A stretch of 64,000 nt of DNA from Paractinoplanes rishiriensis (GTDB taxonomy: Bacteria; Actinomycetota; Actinomycetes; Mycobacteriales; Micromonosporaceae): the NCBI RefSeq assembly GCF_016862375.1, contig NZ_BOMV01000065.1:62001-126000 (forward strand). The letters run 5' to 3'. Within the stretch, counting starts at the first letter, position 1. Each line of letters starts with the position of its first letter. Below are positions 52,149 through 60,867 of this stretch, piece by piece. Below the pieces are notes generated by a model, which did not search any database, was not told the origin of the DNA, and worked only from the letters and a program-made list of their open reading frames with translations. Position numbers and translations under genes: made by a program.

Positions 52149-52981
52149 TGCGCCTCGAGCGCGCCCGTCGCCAGCAGCACCATCAGCAGCGAACCCAGCA
52201 CGATCCGGTACACGATGAAGATCGTGTACGTGTGCCCGGCGATGAACTTCAGCAGCCACGCCACCGCCGCGTACCCGACCACGAAACTCACGATCGTCGC
52301 GGTGATCGTGTTCACCCAGCCGACACCCTCCGCGATGTTGCCGGCCTCGGTGGTCACCTGCAGCACCGTCGCACCCAGCAGCGCCGGGATGGACAGGAAG
52401 AACGACAACTTCGTCACCGTCACCCGGTCGAAGTCACGCAGCAGGCCCGCCGACATCGTCGCCCCGGACCGGGAAACCCCCGGAATGAGTGACAGGCACT
52501 GCACGGTGCCGATGATCAGCGTGTCCTTCCACGTCACGTCGGCCTCGTGCCGGATCTGCGTCGCCGCGCGGTCGGCGAAGAACATCACCCCGGACCACAG
52601 GATCAGCGCCCCCGACACGAACCACAGGCTGCGCAGCGTCGTCTCGATCGTGTCCTGGAACGTCAGCCCCACGATGCCGATCGGGATCGACCCCAGGATC
52701 ACCGCCCAGGAGAACTTCCAGTCCGGGTGCTCCCGGGCCTGCGGGCTGGACAAACCCCGCAGCCAGGCGGTGATGATCCGGAGGATGTCCTTACGCAGGA
52801 AGAGCACCGTCGCGATCACCGCGCCCGACTGGATGATCGCCGTGAACGCCGTGATGTCCGGCGACGCGATGTTGTAGCCGAGCAACTTCTCCACGATGGT
52901 CAGGTGACCCGTGCTCGAGATCGGCAGGAACTCGGTGAACCCCTCCACCGCACCCAACAGAATCGCTTCGAAAATGTTCAA
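52145..52981 (-). CDS. uppP: Undecaprenyl-diphosphatase
   Basis: 278 residues from a TTG start with a GGGAGGGTCGGGG purine run ahead. The two BacA/UppP motifs are present: EGFTEFLPISSTGHL near residue 13 and LSLIPGVSRSGATMSAG near residue 180. About eight membrane segments. It dephosphorylates undecaprenyl diphosphate, recycling the lipid carrier of wall synthesis; extra copies confer bacitracin resistance. Confidence 0.92.
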   Translation of the reverse strand: MNIFEAILLGAVEGFTEFLPISSTGHLTIVEKLLGYNIASPDITAFTAIIQSGAVIATVLFLRKDILRIITAWLRGLSSPQAREHPDWKFSWAVILGSIPIGIVGLTFQDTIETTLRSLWFVSGALILWSGVMFFADRAATQIRHEADVTWKDTLIIGTVQCLSLIPGVSRSGATMSAGLLRDFDRVTVTKLSFFLSIPALLGATVLQVTTEAGNIAEGVGWVNTITATIVSFVVGYAAVAWLLKFIAGHTYTIFIVYRIVLGSLLMVLLATGALEAQ

Positions 52982-53030
52982 ACCCCGACCCTCCCGCGCC
53001 CCGAACCGCGGTTGAGCATAGGGGTGCCGG

Positions 53031-53963
53031 TCATCCCCCGACGCGCCGGACCCGCGCCGCGGCGATCGTGTAAGCCGGATCACGATCAAGGTTGTGCCGG
53101 TCCCGGTCGTACCGCCGCGTCGTCCGCGGGTCGGCGTGACCCATCGCGTCCTGCACGTCCTCCAGCGGCACCCCCTCGGCCCGCGCCGTGGTCGCGAACG
53201 CGTGCCGCAGCGAGTGCGGCGACAACCGCTCCGCCGCCGGGATGCCCGCCTCCTTCGCCAGCCGGCGCACCAGCCGGAACACCGCGTGCCGGTCGATCCG
53301 GCCACCCGACGCCGTCACGAACAACGGACCGTCATCCGGGCCCCGCGACGCCAGGTAGTCGTCCAGCGCCGCGCCCGCACCCGCGGTCAGCACCCGCCGC
53401 CGCGGCCGGCCACCCTTGCCCACGAACCGCACCGTCCGGTGACCGCGCTCCCAGCCCACATCCGCCAGATCCAGGCCCACCACCTCACCGACCCGCAACC
53501 CCAGATCGGCCAGCAGGGTGATCACCGCCCGGTTCCGCGGCCCCGCGGCGTCCGCGGCCACCAGCAGCGCGTCGACCTCCTCCGGCGTCAGGCCCACCGT
53601 CACCGAATGGTCCCGGGACACGTACGGGCGGTCCGCGCCACCCACCGGGTTCAGGTCCACGGCCCGTAACTTCACCAGGAAGTCGTACCAACTGGACAAC
53701 CCCGACAACTTCCGGGCCACCGTCGACGCCGCCAGGCTCTGCGACTCCAGACCACGGGCGTACGCGTTCACGTCCAGGAACGACGCCCGCAACGGATCCA
53801 CCCCGCGCCCGGCGCACCACGCCAGCCACCCCGCCACATCCCGGCGATACGCCGCCCGGGTGTGCTCCGACAACCGCCGGTTCAGCAGCCACGCCTCGGT
53901 GACCTGCTCCGCCGCCCCCAACGGCGCCACCGCGCCGCCGCCCTGCCTCGGCACCACCTGCAT
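53031..53963 (-). CDS. Tyrosine recombinase, XerC/XerD-like
   Basis: 310 residues. SAM-like N-domain (VTEAWLLNRRLSEHTRAAYRRDVAGWLAWC) and catalytic residues in LLADLGLRVGEVVGL, FVGKGGRPRR, LSPHSLRHAFATTA and DAMGHADPRTTRRYDR. The pattern is close to integrases of mycobacterial and actinomycete mobile elements. No attachment site or cargo is obvious nearby. It is the second such gene in the window. Confidence 0.82.
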   Translation of the reverse strand: MQVVPRQGGGAVAPLGAAEQVTEAWLLNRRLSEHTRAAYRRDVAGWLAWCAGRGVDPLRASFLDVNAYARGLESQSLAASTVARKLSGLSSWYDFLVKLRAVDLNPVGGADRPYVSRDHSVTVGLTPEEVDALLVAADAAGPRNRAVITLLADLGLRVGEVVGLDLADVGWERGHRTVRFVGKGGRPRRRVLTAGAGAALDDYLASRGPDDGPLFVTASGGRIDRHAVFRLVRRLAKEAGIPAAERLSPHSLRHAFATTARAEGVPLEDVQDAMGHADPRTTRRYDRDRHNLDRDPAYTIAAARVRRVGG

Positions 53964-53975
53964 GCCGCCATCGTC

Positions 53976-55610
53976 TCAGCTCCCGATCACCGCACCCGCC
54001 GCGACATGCCAGCGCCGGTCATGTCCCACCGCCTCCGCGAAATACCGGTCGTGCGTCACCGTCAGCAGCGTCCCCCGGTACCGCCGCAACGCCTCCTCCA
54101 CCACGTCCAGCGCGTCGAAGTCCAGGAAGTTCGTCGGCTCGTCCAGCACCAGCACCCGCGCCGGCGCATTCACCAGCACGGCCAGCACCAGCCGCCGCAA
54201 CTCCCCCGCCGACAGGCTCCGGGTGCGCGCCGCCCACTGATCCGGCCCGAACTGATGCCCCGCCAGCAGCCGCTCCGCATCGTCGACATACACCGGCACC
54301 CGCTGCCGGAAGAACTCCATCACCGTCGCGTCCGACCGCAGCCCGTCCGACGTCTGCGGCAGCACCGCGACCTCGTCACCGGCCGCCCTGGTCAATGCCC
54401 GCAGCAACGTCGTCTTCCCGGCACCGTTACGGCCGGTGATCAGGATCCGGTCACCGCGGCGCACGTCAAGATCAACATCATCGAGCAAAACCCGGTCCCC
54501 GTACGCGACCGACAGCCCGCGAACCTTGACCACCACCTCCCCGGACTCCTCCTCGTCCCCCGGGAACGCCAACGTCAACGGCGGACGCGTCCGCGGCTGC
54601 GCGATCCACCGCACCGACTCCATCTGCCGGCGCAACCGCCGCTCCCGCACCTTCGCCTTACGCGCCACCAACCGGGCCACCCGGCGCAGATGCGGACCCG
54701 CCACCCCCAGACCCGTCGCCAGCTCCACACTCAGCGACTGCTGCTTCGTCCGCTCGATGTCCGCCTCCCACCGGCGGCGATCCTTCTCCTGCGCCTCGAA
54801 ATCCAGCAGCAAACGCTCCCACCGGCGCTGCTTCTCGGCCCGGTAAGCCGTGTAGCCGCCGCCCGGGAAGTCCTGCGGCTCGTCGTGTATCCCGTCCAGC
54901 TCGATCACCCGCGACACCAGCGCGTCCAGGAACGCCCGATCGTGCGACACCACCAGCACGCCACCCGGGAAACCGGCCAGCCACTCCCCCAGCCACGCCG
55001 CACCCTCAGCGTCCAGATGGTTCGTCGGCTCGTCCAGCAGCAACACGTCCGGCGCATCCAGCAACGCCCGGGCCAGCAGCAACCGGGCCTGCTCACCGCC
55101 GCTCACCGCGGACAACGCCAGATCGTCGGGCACCCCGGCGATGTCCAGGCGCTGCCGGATCTCGAGCAGCCGCGACTCGGCCTGCCAGCCTTCGAGGGCG
55201 GTCCACCGTTCCTGCACCAGACCAAATTCATCCAGTACGTCGTCACCGGCGGCCAGCCGCGACTCGAGCTCGCGCAACCGGGCCGTCACCCCGGCCAGCT
55301 CACCCAGACCGCCGGTGAGAAAACTGCCGACTGTGCCGTCCGGGTTAGGGCCGTCCGGGTTAGGGCCGTCCGGGTCGGGCATCTGCTGCGGCACATACCC
55401 CACCCTGGTCCCGGGCCCGGCGACCACCGCGCCGCCGGTCGGCGCCAGCTCGCCGGCCAGCACCCGCAACAGGGTCGTCTTGCCGGCACCGTTCGGGCCC
55501 ACCACGGCGATCCGGTCACCGTCGCCGAGCACCAGGTCGAACCCGGCGAACAGCAGGTCACCGTCGTGCGCGCAGCTGAGGGAAGACGCTTTCAACAAGG
55601 GGATCTCCAA
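53976..55610 (-). CDS. ABC-F family ATP-binding protein (antibiotic-resistance type)
   Basis: 544 residues, two ATPase domains and no membrane segment. Walker A GPNGAGKTT and GRNGAGKTT, signatures VSGGEQARL and LSAGELRRL, Walker B DVLLLDEPTNHLD and RVLVLDEPTNFLD, joined by a long helical linker (residues about 230-330). Such proteins enter the ribosomal E site and dislodge macrolides, lincosamides and related drugs, or act in translation. The start is a TTG at 55610. A three-copy 15-bp repeat encodes PDGPN near residue 80. Confidence 0.88.
   Translation of the reverse strand: MEIPLLKASSLSCAHDGDLLFAGFDLVLGDGDRIAVVGPNGAGKTTLLRVLAGELAPTGGAVVAGPGTRVGYVPQQMPDPDGPNPDGPNPDGTVGSFLTGGLGELAGVTARLRELESRLAAGDDVLDEFGLVQERWTALEGWQAESRLLEIRQRLDIAGVPDDLALSAVSGGEQARLLLARALLDAPDVLLLDEPTNHLDAEGAAWLGEWLAGFPGGVLVVSHDRAFLDALVSRVIELDGIHDEPQDFPGGGYTAYRAEKQRRWERLLLDFEAQEKDRRRWEADIERTKQQSLSVELATGLGVAGPHLRRVARLVARKAKVRERRLRRQMESVRWIAQPRTRPPLTLAFPGDEEESGEVVVKVRGLSVAYGDRVLLDDVDLDVRRGDRILITGRNGAGKTTLLRALTRAAGDEVAVLPQTSDGLRSDATVMEFFRQRVPVYVDDAERLLAGHQFGPDQWAARTRSLSAGELRRLVLAVLVNAPARVLVLDEPTNFLDFDALDVVEEALRRYRGTLLTVTHDRYFAEAVGHDRRWHVAAGAVIGS
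55335..55379. repeat. 15-bp triple repeat in the ABC-F gene
   Basis: Three contiguous copies of gccgtccgggttagg, the last with one change, in frame and encoding PDGPN units in the first ATPase domain after the Q-loop region. Confidence 0.9.
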
Positions 55611-55913
55611 GGGCAGACACCGACAGGGACTCGCCGCACACGGGCGGCGTCAGGAAGGTCGGCGCAGCTATCACATGGAGAAAAGCACTCCCCCGGGTCG
55701 ACAGCAGGTACGGGTACCACCGTGCCGCGGCCCGGTCGCCGCCGCAACCGGAATACCAGGGGATGCCGTTGATTCCTTATTGGTTTTTCTGGGTGGTGCG
55801 CGAGCGCACCACCTGTAGAGCGTCCTAGGATGTTGGATTTCCGAGTGGGGTGTCGCTCACCCGGCGCCGAGGCGATTCCCGGGCCGATCCGGGCATGGGC
55901 GCACAATGAACGC
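55611..55913. promoter_or_regulatory. Divergent upstream region of the ABC-F and siderophore genes
   Basis: 303 bp without a supported gene. A perfect hairpin GGTGGTGCG-CGAG-CGCACCACC lies at 55792-55813 next to TTTTTC. On the ABC-F side the long leader could carry drug-sensing attenuation as known for some ABC-F genes, but no leader peptide is evident. CACAAT lies six bases before the siderophore GTG. I see no IdeR/DmdR-type iron box. Confidence 0.45.
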
Positions 55914-57548
55914 GTGCCGTTACCGTCCAGCTCGCCGCCGATCCGGCACACCGCCGATCCCGCCCGCACCCGGGAAGACCTCGCCTCGCTGCGGCCCGGC
56001 CTGGTCGACCGCTACGACGAGGAGCTCGCCGGGGCCCGCGCCGCGGTCCTGGCCCGGCTGCTCGGCGCGCTGGACCGCGAACACCTGCCCGAGATGACCG
56101 CCCGCCGCCCCGGCGAGGTCGTGTTCCGCGGGCTGACCGTGCGCTACGACCCGGCCGCCGCCGCGCCGTTCGCGGCCGCCGGGGCCGGGCTGTCCGCCGC
56201 CGTGCACGTCGCCCGGCAGCCGCCGCCCGGCGACTGGGCCTGGCAAGGTCCGGAGCCCGGCGGCACCGCACCGGCCGGCGCCGTCCTGTTCGACCCCGGC
56301 ACCCTGGTGCGGGTGCTGTGGCCCGGCACCGACCTGGCCGCCGAGATCGACAACAGCGTCGCCAACCTGGCCCTGGCCCGCGCCGGCCGGGACCTGCCCG
56401 GCTCTGGGCTGCCTCGCCCCGGCCTGCCGCAGCCCGGCGACCCGGACGCGCTGGGCCGCCTCGAACAGCTGGTCACCGACGGGCACCCGCTGCACCCGTG
56501 CTGCCGCACCCGCGGCGGCATGAGCGTCGCCGACGTGCTCGCCTACGCGCCCGAACACGCACCGGTGATCCGCCTGCGCCGGCTGCGGGTGCCGCCCGAC
56601 CGCTGGTGGGGCACCGCCGAGCCGGTGCTACTGGCCCACCCGTGGCAGGCCGGCCGGCTGCTCGACCGCTACCCGTGGCTGGCCGACGACGGCGAGACCG
56701 CGCCCTGCCGGCCGCTGATGTCGCTGCGCACGGTGGCACCGGTCGACGGCGGCCCGCACGTCAAAACCGCCGTCGACGTGCAGATGACCTCCGCGGTGCG
56801 CACCGTCTCCCCCGCCGCCGTGCACAACGGCCCGATCCTGTCCGCGCTGCTGCGCCGGCTCACCGCCGACCTGCCGATCGACGTGCTCGCCGAGACCGCG
56901 GCCGGCGCCGTGCTGGTCGACGGCGTCCCGCAACGGCACCTGGCCCACGTCGTGCGCGAGGCACCGGCCCTGGGCCCCGGCGAGACCGCGGTGCCGCTCG
57001 CCGCGCTGGGGGCGTCGCCGCTGCTGCTGGCCACGGTGCCCAGCCCGTACGACGTCATCGCCCAGCTCGGCACCCTGCTGTTCGCGCCCCTGCTGCGCGT
57101 GCTCGAACGCGGCGTCGCGCTCGAGGCGCACGGGCAGAACACCCTGGTCGTGCTGCGCGACGGCCGCCCCACCCGGATCCTCTACCGCGACTTCGGCGGC
57201 GTCCGGGTGCTGCCGGCCCGGCTGCGCAACGCCGGCCTGGAACCGCCCGGCCTGCGCGGCGACCTGCCCACCGACGACCCCGCGGTGCTACGCACCAAAC
57301 TGGCCGCCGCCGCGTTCGGCACGGTCGCCGCCCAGCTCATCGCGGCCCTCACCCGGCACCGCGGCGCCGACCCCGGGCGGCTGTGGGGCCTGGTCGCCGC
57401 CGCGGTCCGCGAGTCCGGCACGGCCGACGCGCCCTACCTGCTGCGCGACCCGCTGCCGGTCAAGGCCACCACCGCGATGCGCCTGGCCGCCGACCCGCTC
57501 GACGACATCTGGGCCCTTCTGGACAACCCGATGGCGGCGCACGCATGA
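55914..57548 (+). CDS. NIS siderophore synthetase (IucA/IucC family)
   Basis: 544 residues. Family motifs: DGHPLHPCCRTRGGMSVADVLAYAPEH, ATP-binding HVKTAVDVQMTSAVRTVSPAAVHNGP, GVALEAHGQNTLVVL and LYRDFGGVRV. These enzymes condense citrate or another carboxylate with an amine or alcohol, using ATP. It is the first gene of a three-gene operon with overlaps and no regulatory gene beside it. Confidence 0.9.
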   Translation: MPLPSSSPPIRHTADPARTREDLASLRPGLVDRYDEELAGARAAVLARLLGALDREHLPEMTARRPGEVVFRGLTVRYDPAAAAPFAAAGAGLSAAVHVARQPPPGDWAWQGPEPGGTAPAGAVLFDPGTLVRVLWPGTDLAAEIDNSVANLALARAGRDLPGSGLPRPGLPQPGDPDALGRLEQLVTDGHPLHPCCRTRGGMSVADVLAYAPEHAPVIRLRRLRVPPDRWWGTAEPVLLAHPWQAGRLLDRYPWLADDGETAPCRPLMSLRTVAPVDGGPHVKTAVDVQMTSAVRTVSPAAVHNGPILSALLRRLTADLPIDVLAETAAGAVLVDGVPQRHLAHVVREAPALGPGETAVPLAALGASPLLLATVPSPYDVIAQLGTLLFAPLLRVLERGVALEAHGQNTLVVLRDGRPTRILYRDFGGVRVLPARLRNAGLEPPGLRGDLPTDDPAVLRTKLAAAAFGTVAAQLIAALTRHRGADPGRLWGLVAAAVRESGTADAPYLLRDPLPVKATTAMRLAADPLDDIWALLDNPMAAHA

Positions 57549-59053
57549 CGCACACCCTCTCACCGGAGCGCCTCGCGCACACCGAGGCCGCGCTGGCCGT
57601 GCACGCCCCGGAACTGCTCGACGGCTTCCTCGCCGCGGTGCCCGAGGCCGCCGACACGGTCGGCCGCCGGCTACGCGGCGCGCTGACCCGCGAGGGCCTG
57701 CGCGACATGGGCCCCGGTGCGGAGCACGGCTACGGCCGCGTCGAATACGCGACCTCCGGCGTGGGCGACCCGGTCCACCTGCTCGACGGCATGGACGCGC
57801 CCGCCTTCGCCGCCGAGATCCGCAACGCCGTCGTCAACCTGGCCATCGCCATGGCCCGGCCGCCCGCCCCAGCCGGCGACGACCCAGCCCGCGACGACCC
57901 AGCCCGCGACGACCCCGACTGGCAGGCCGTCGCCCTGGAACGGCTCGCGGTGGCGGGGCACAACCTGCACCCGTGCGGCCGGACCCGGCTCGGCTGGGAC
58001 GTCAGCGACGTGCTGGCCCACGACCTGGAGGCGCCGGCCACCCGGCTCGGCTTCGTGGCCGTCCGCGACGACCTGTACCTGGGCGACGACGTGTTCCCGG
58101 AACTGCCCGCGCCGCCCGGCTACCGGGTACAGCCCGTGCACGCCTGGCAGCGCGACACGATCCTGCCGGCCCGCTACGCCGACCTGCTGCACGACGGCGC
58201 CCTGCGGATCCTGGACCACGAGATCGACGCGGTGCCCACCGGCGCGCTGCGCACCCTGCTGCTGCCCGGCACCGGCGAGTACCTGAAGGTCTCCCTCGAC
58301 ATCCAGGTCACCTCCACCCGGCGCAGCATCAGCGTGGCCAGCACCCGCAACGGCCCCGCGCTGTCCCGCCTGCTGCACACCCTGGTCGAAGACGACCGGC
58401 TGCTGCTGCTCGACGAGACGGCCGGGTCCGCGGTGCCGGTCGGTTCCGGGCGCGACCTGTCCGCGATCCGCCGCACCGGCCTGACCGGCCGCCTGGAGCC
58501 CGGCGAGCGGGCCATCCCCGGCGGGGCGCTGCCGTTCCTGCTCGGCGACCTGGTCACCGGCGATCCGGGCGACTGGCTGCGGGCGTACGCGGAAATGCTC
58601 CTCCCGCCCCTGCTCCGCCTGACCGGGCAGGGTGTCGCCCTCGAAGCGCACCTGCAGAACTGCCTGCCCACCTTCGTCGACGGCCGCCCGCACCGGCTGG
58701 CCCTGCGCGACTTCGCCGGCCTGCGCGTGCACCTGCCGAGACTCGCGGAGGCCGGCCACCACATCACGCTGTGGCCCGGCTCGGTGGTCGGCACCGACGA
58801 CCTCGACGTGCTGCGCGCCAAGATCGGCTACACCCTGTTCCAGGCCCACCTCGGCGAGATCGTGCTGCACCTGCCGATCGAGGAGCACCGCGCCTGGCGG
58901 ATCATCCGCGACGTCCTCGACACGTGCGCCACCGGCGACGACCACGCCGCGTTCACCGCACCGCGGGTGCCGCACAAGGCGCTGGTCCGGATGCGGCTGG
59001 CCGGCCAGGGCGACCTGCACGTGCCGGTGCCGAACCCGCTGCATGCACGCTGA
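57545..59053 (+). CDS. NIS siderophore synthetase (IucA/IucC family), second
   Basis: 502 residues, starting in an ATGA overlap. Motifs AGHNLHPCGRTRLGWDVSDVLAHDLE, EYLKVSLDIQVTSTRRSISVASTRNGP, GVALEAHLQNCLPTF and ALRDFAGLRV are intact. Sequence differs from the first synthetase, so they likely perform successive condensations. A 15-bp repeat (57876-57916) encodes a DDPAR tandem. Confidence 0.9.
   Translation: MTHTLSPERLAHTEAALAVHAPELLDGFLAAVPEAADTVGRRLRGALTREGLRDMGPGAEHGYGRVEYATSGVGDPVHLLDGMDAPAFAAEIRNAVVNLAIAMARPPAPAGDDPARDDPARDDPDWQAVALERLAVAGHNLHPCGRTRLGWDVSDVLAHDLEAPATRLGFVAVRDDLYLGDDVFPELPAPPGYRVQPVHAWQRDTILPARYADLLHDGALRILDHEIDAVPTGALRTLLLPGTGEYLKVSLDIQVTSTRRSISVASTRNGPALSRLLHTLVEDDRLLLLDETAGSAVPVGSGRDLSAIRRTGLTGRLEPGERAIPGGALPFLLGDLVTGDPGDWLRAYAEMLLPPLLRLTGQGVALEAHLQNCLPTFVDGRPHRLALRDFAGLRVHLPRLAEAGHHITLWPGSVVGTDDLDVLRAKIGYTLFQAHLGEIVLHLPIEEHRAWRIIRDVLDTCATGDDHAAFTAPRVPHKALVRMRLAGQGDLHVPVPNPLHAR
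57876..57916. repeat. 15-bp tandem repeat in the second NIS gene
   Basis: Two full copies and one partial copy of gcgacgacccagccc, in frame (DDPAR). Confidence 0.9.
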
Positions 59054-60158
59054 CCTGCTGCGCAGCCTGGACAGCCCGGCGTGCGCCTACGTCTACGACA
59101 CCGCGGCGCTGCGCGCTCGCGCCGCGTCGGTCCGGCACTCGCTGCCCCCGTCCGCCGTTTTGCTGTACGCGGCGAAGGCGAACGGCCACCCGGCGGTGCT
59201 GGCGACGCTGGCCCAGGCGTGCGACGGCCTGGAGGTGGCGTCCGGCGGTGAACTGGCCCTGGCCCGCGCGGCCGGCGCGAGCCGGATCGTCTTCGGCGGC
59301 CCGGCGAAAACGGATGCCGAGCTGACGGCGGCCCTGGCCGCGGGCGCGCTGATCAACGTGGAGAGCTTGCACGAACTGCGCCGCCTGGCGGCGCTGGCCT
59401 CGTCCCCGCCGGACGTGTGCCTGCGGGTCAACCGGCTGGGCGCCGGCCTGCGCGGCAGCCACACCATGACCGGCGCGCCCACCCCGTTCGGCATCGAGGA
59501 GTCCCAGCTGGCCCCGGCGGTCCGCGTCCCCGGGGTCCGGATCATCGGCTTCCACCTGCACGCCGTCTCGAACAACCTGGACGGCGCCGCCCATGCCTCC
59601 TTCGTGAACGACGGCATCGACTGGTCGCAGCGCACCGCCGCGGCCGTGGGCATCGACCTGCGCGTGATCAACGTGGGCGGCGGCTTCGGCATCGACTACG
59701 TCACCGGCGCCACCATGGACCTGACACCCCTGCGCACGGTCCGGGTCCCGGCCGGCGTCGAGCTGATCTTCGAGCCCGGCCGGCTGCTGACCGCCGAGGC
59801 GGGGTGCTACGCGGCGTCGGTGCTCGACGTGAAGACCACCCACGGCCGCACGTTCGCCGTCCTGCGCGGCGGCACCCATCACTTCCGGCTGCCGGCGGCG
59901 TGGGGCTACAGCCACCCCTTCGAGATAGTGCCGGTCTCCGAGTGGCCGCACCCGTACCCCCGCCCGTCGGTCACGGACACGGCGGTGGACGCGGTGGGCG
60001 AGTTGTGCACCCCGCGCGACGTGCTGACCCGGGGCCAGCACGTGCGTTCGTTACGGGCCGGCGACATTCTGGTGTTCCCGCGGGCCGGCGCCTACGGCTG
60101 GGACATCTCCCACCACGACTTCCTGCGCCACGACCCACCCGAGTTCCTCATCGTGTAG
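59043..60158 (+). CDS. PLP-dependent decarboxylase, LysA/SbnH-like
   Basis: 371 residues, fold-type III. The PLP lysine is in VLLYAAKANGHPAVL, then NVGGGFGIDY, EPGRLLTAEAG (phosphate and carboxylate contacts) and GELCTPRDVL (catalytic Cys) as in ornithine/DAP decarboxylases. Placement after two NIS synthetases resembles staphyloferrin B, where SbnH decarboxylates a citryl-diaminopropionate precursor. It overlaps the synthetase by 11 bases; an alternative is plain lysine or DAP decarboxylation. Confidence 0.85.
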   Translation: MHADLLRSLDSPACAYVYDTAALRARAASVRHSLPPSAVLLYAAKANGHPAVLATLAQACDGLEVASGGELALARAAGASRIVFGGPAKTDAELTAALAAGALINVESLHELRRLAALASSPPDVCLRVNRLGAGLRGSHTMTGAPTPFGIEESQLAPAVRVPGVRIIGFHLHAVSNNLDGAAHASFVNDGIDWSQRTAAAVGIDLRVINVGGGFGIDYVTGATMDLTPLRTVRVPAGVELIFEPGRLLTAEAGCYAASVLDVKTTHGRTFAVLRGGTHHFRLPAAWGYSHPFEIVPVSEWPHPYPRPSVTDTAVDAVGELCTPRDVLTRGQHVRSLRAGDILVFPRAGAYGWDISHHDFLRHDPPEFLIV

Positions 60159-60184
60159 CGGCGCCGCCTCGCCTCGTGCGCCCT

Positions 60185-60248
60185 GACATGTTGACGCGGT
60201 CAACATGTCAACAGTTGACTCGACGTGGCGCCGTCAATATTGACGGCG
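60185..60248. promoter_or_regulatory. Three GTCAA/TTGAC palindromes in tandem
   Basis: GACATGTTGAC-GCG-GTCAACATGTC (60185-60209, 11-bp perfect arms), GTCAAC-A-GTTGAC (60207-60219) and a perfect 20-bp palindrome with half CGCCGTCAAT (60229-60248). They lie after the decarboxylase stop and 69 bases before the DUF664 start. The half sites equal those before the Clp_N/HTH gene. Confidence 0.75.
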
Positions 60249-60316
60249 GCTGCCTCAACACGAGCCGTGAAGGCACCTGGCCGGCTCTCTTGCCGTCGGG
60301 TGGCACGCTCGGGCCC

Positions 60317-60796
60317 GTGATCGACGATTTCGCCAAGGACCACCTGCACGGCCAGCTCAAGGCGATCCGGGAAGCGCTGATCTGGAAGCTGGACGGCCTG
60401 TCCGAGTACGACGTCCGGTGGGTGACGCCGCACGAGACCCGCGAACAGGTCCTCGGCTTCTATCGCCGTGCCTGGCGGCATGCGGACGCGACGATCGAGG
60501 AGCTTCCCCTCGACGCCCCCGGGCGCGTGCCGTGGTGGTCGCGACCCGACGTCAAGCTGTTCAACGTGATCGTCCACCTCCTGCAGGAGACCAACCGGCA
60601 TGCCGGCCACGCCGACATCCTGCGCGAGCAGATCGACGGCCGGACCGGGGTGCTGGCCGCATACGAAAAGGAGATCGATCCCGCAGCCCGCGCGCAGTAT
60701 CGGGCCATGATCGAGCAGGCTGCGCAGAAAGCGGCCGGCGGCGCCGGCAATCCCGGGAGGTCCACTTCGCACGGCGTCGTCGAGACGGCGCCCTGA
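60317..60796 (+). CDS. DUF664/DinB-family protein with an internal in-frame deletion
   Basis: 159 residues. The start HLHGQLKAIREALIWKLDGLSEYDVR and the end ETREQVLGFYRRAWRHADATIEELPLDAPGRVPWW, ETNRHAGHADILREQIDG match the DUF664 family very well. The roughly 50 residues normally between them, including the LLGLVKH stretch with a metal-binding histidine, are absent without loss of frame. It is probably inactive or altered. Confidence 0.75.
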   Translation: MIDDFAKDHLHGQLKAIREALIWKLDGLSEYDVRWVTPHETREQVLGFYRRAWRHADATIEELPLDAPGRVPWWSRPDVKLFNVIVHLLQETNRHAGHADILREQIDGRTGVLAAYEKEIDPAARAQYRAMIEQAAQKAAGGAGNPGRSTSHGVVETAP

Positions 60797-60867
60797 TCAA
60801 CCAGGGTCTGCGGGGCGGTGGGGCTTGCCCCGGTCTGAGCTCCGGCCGCGGCGATGCGCGGCGGGCG

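Noticed and set aside
53031..53963. Prophage or integrative element around the second tyrosine recombinase
   Set aside because: The neighbours (uppP, DUF3626, ABC-F) are ordinary chromosomal genes, and no attachment repeats, relaxase or phage genes are present.
55800..55913. Iron box (IdeR/DmdR type) for the siderophore operon
   Set aside because: No TTAGGTTAGGCTAACCTAA-like palindrome could be found.
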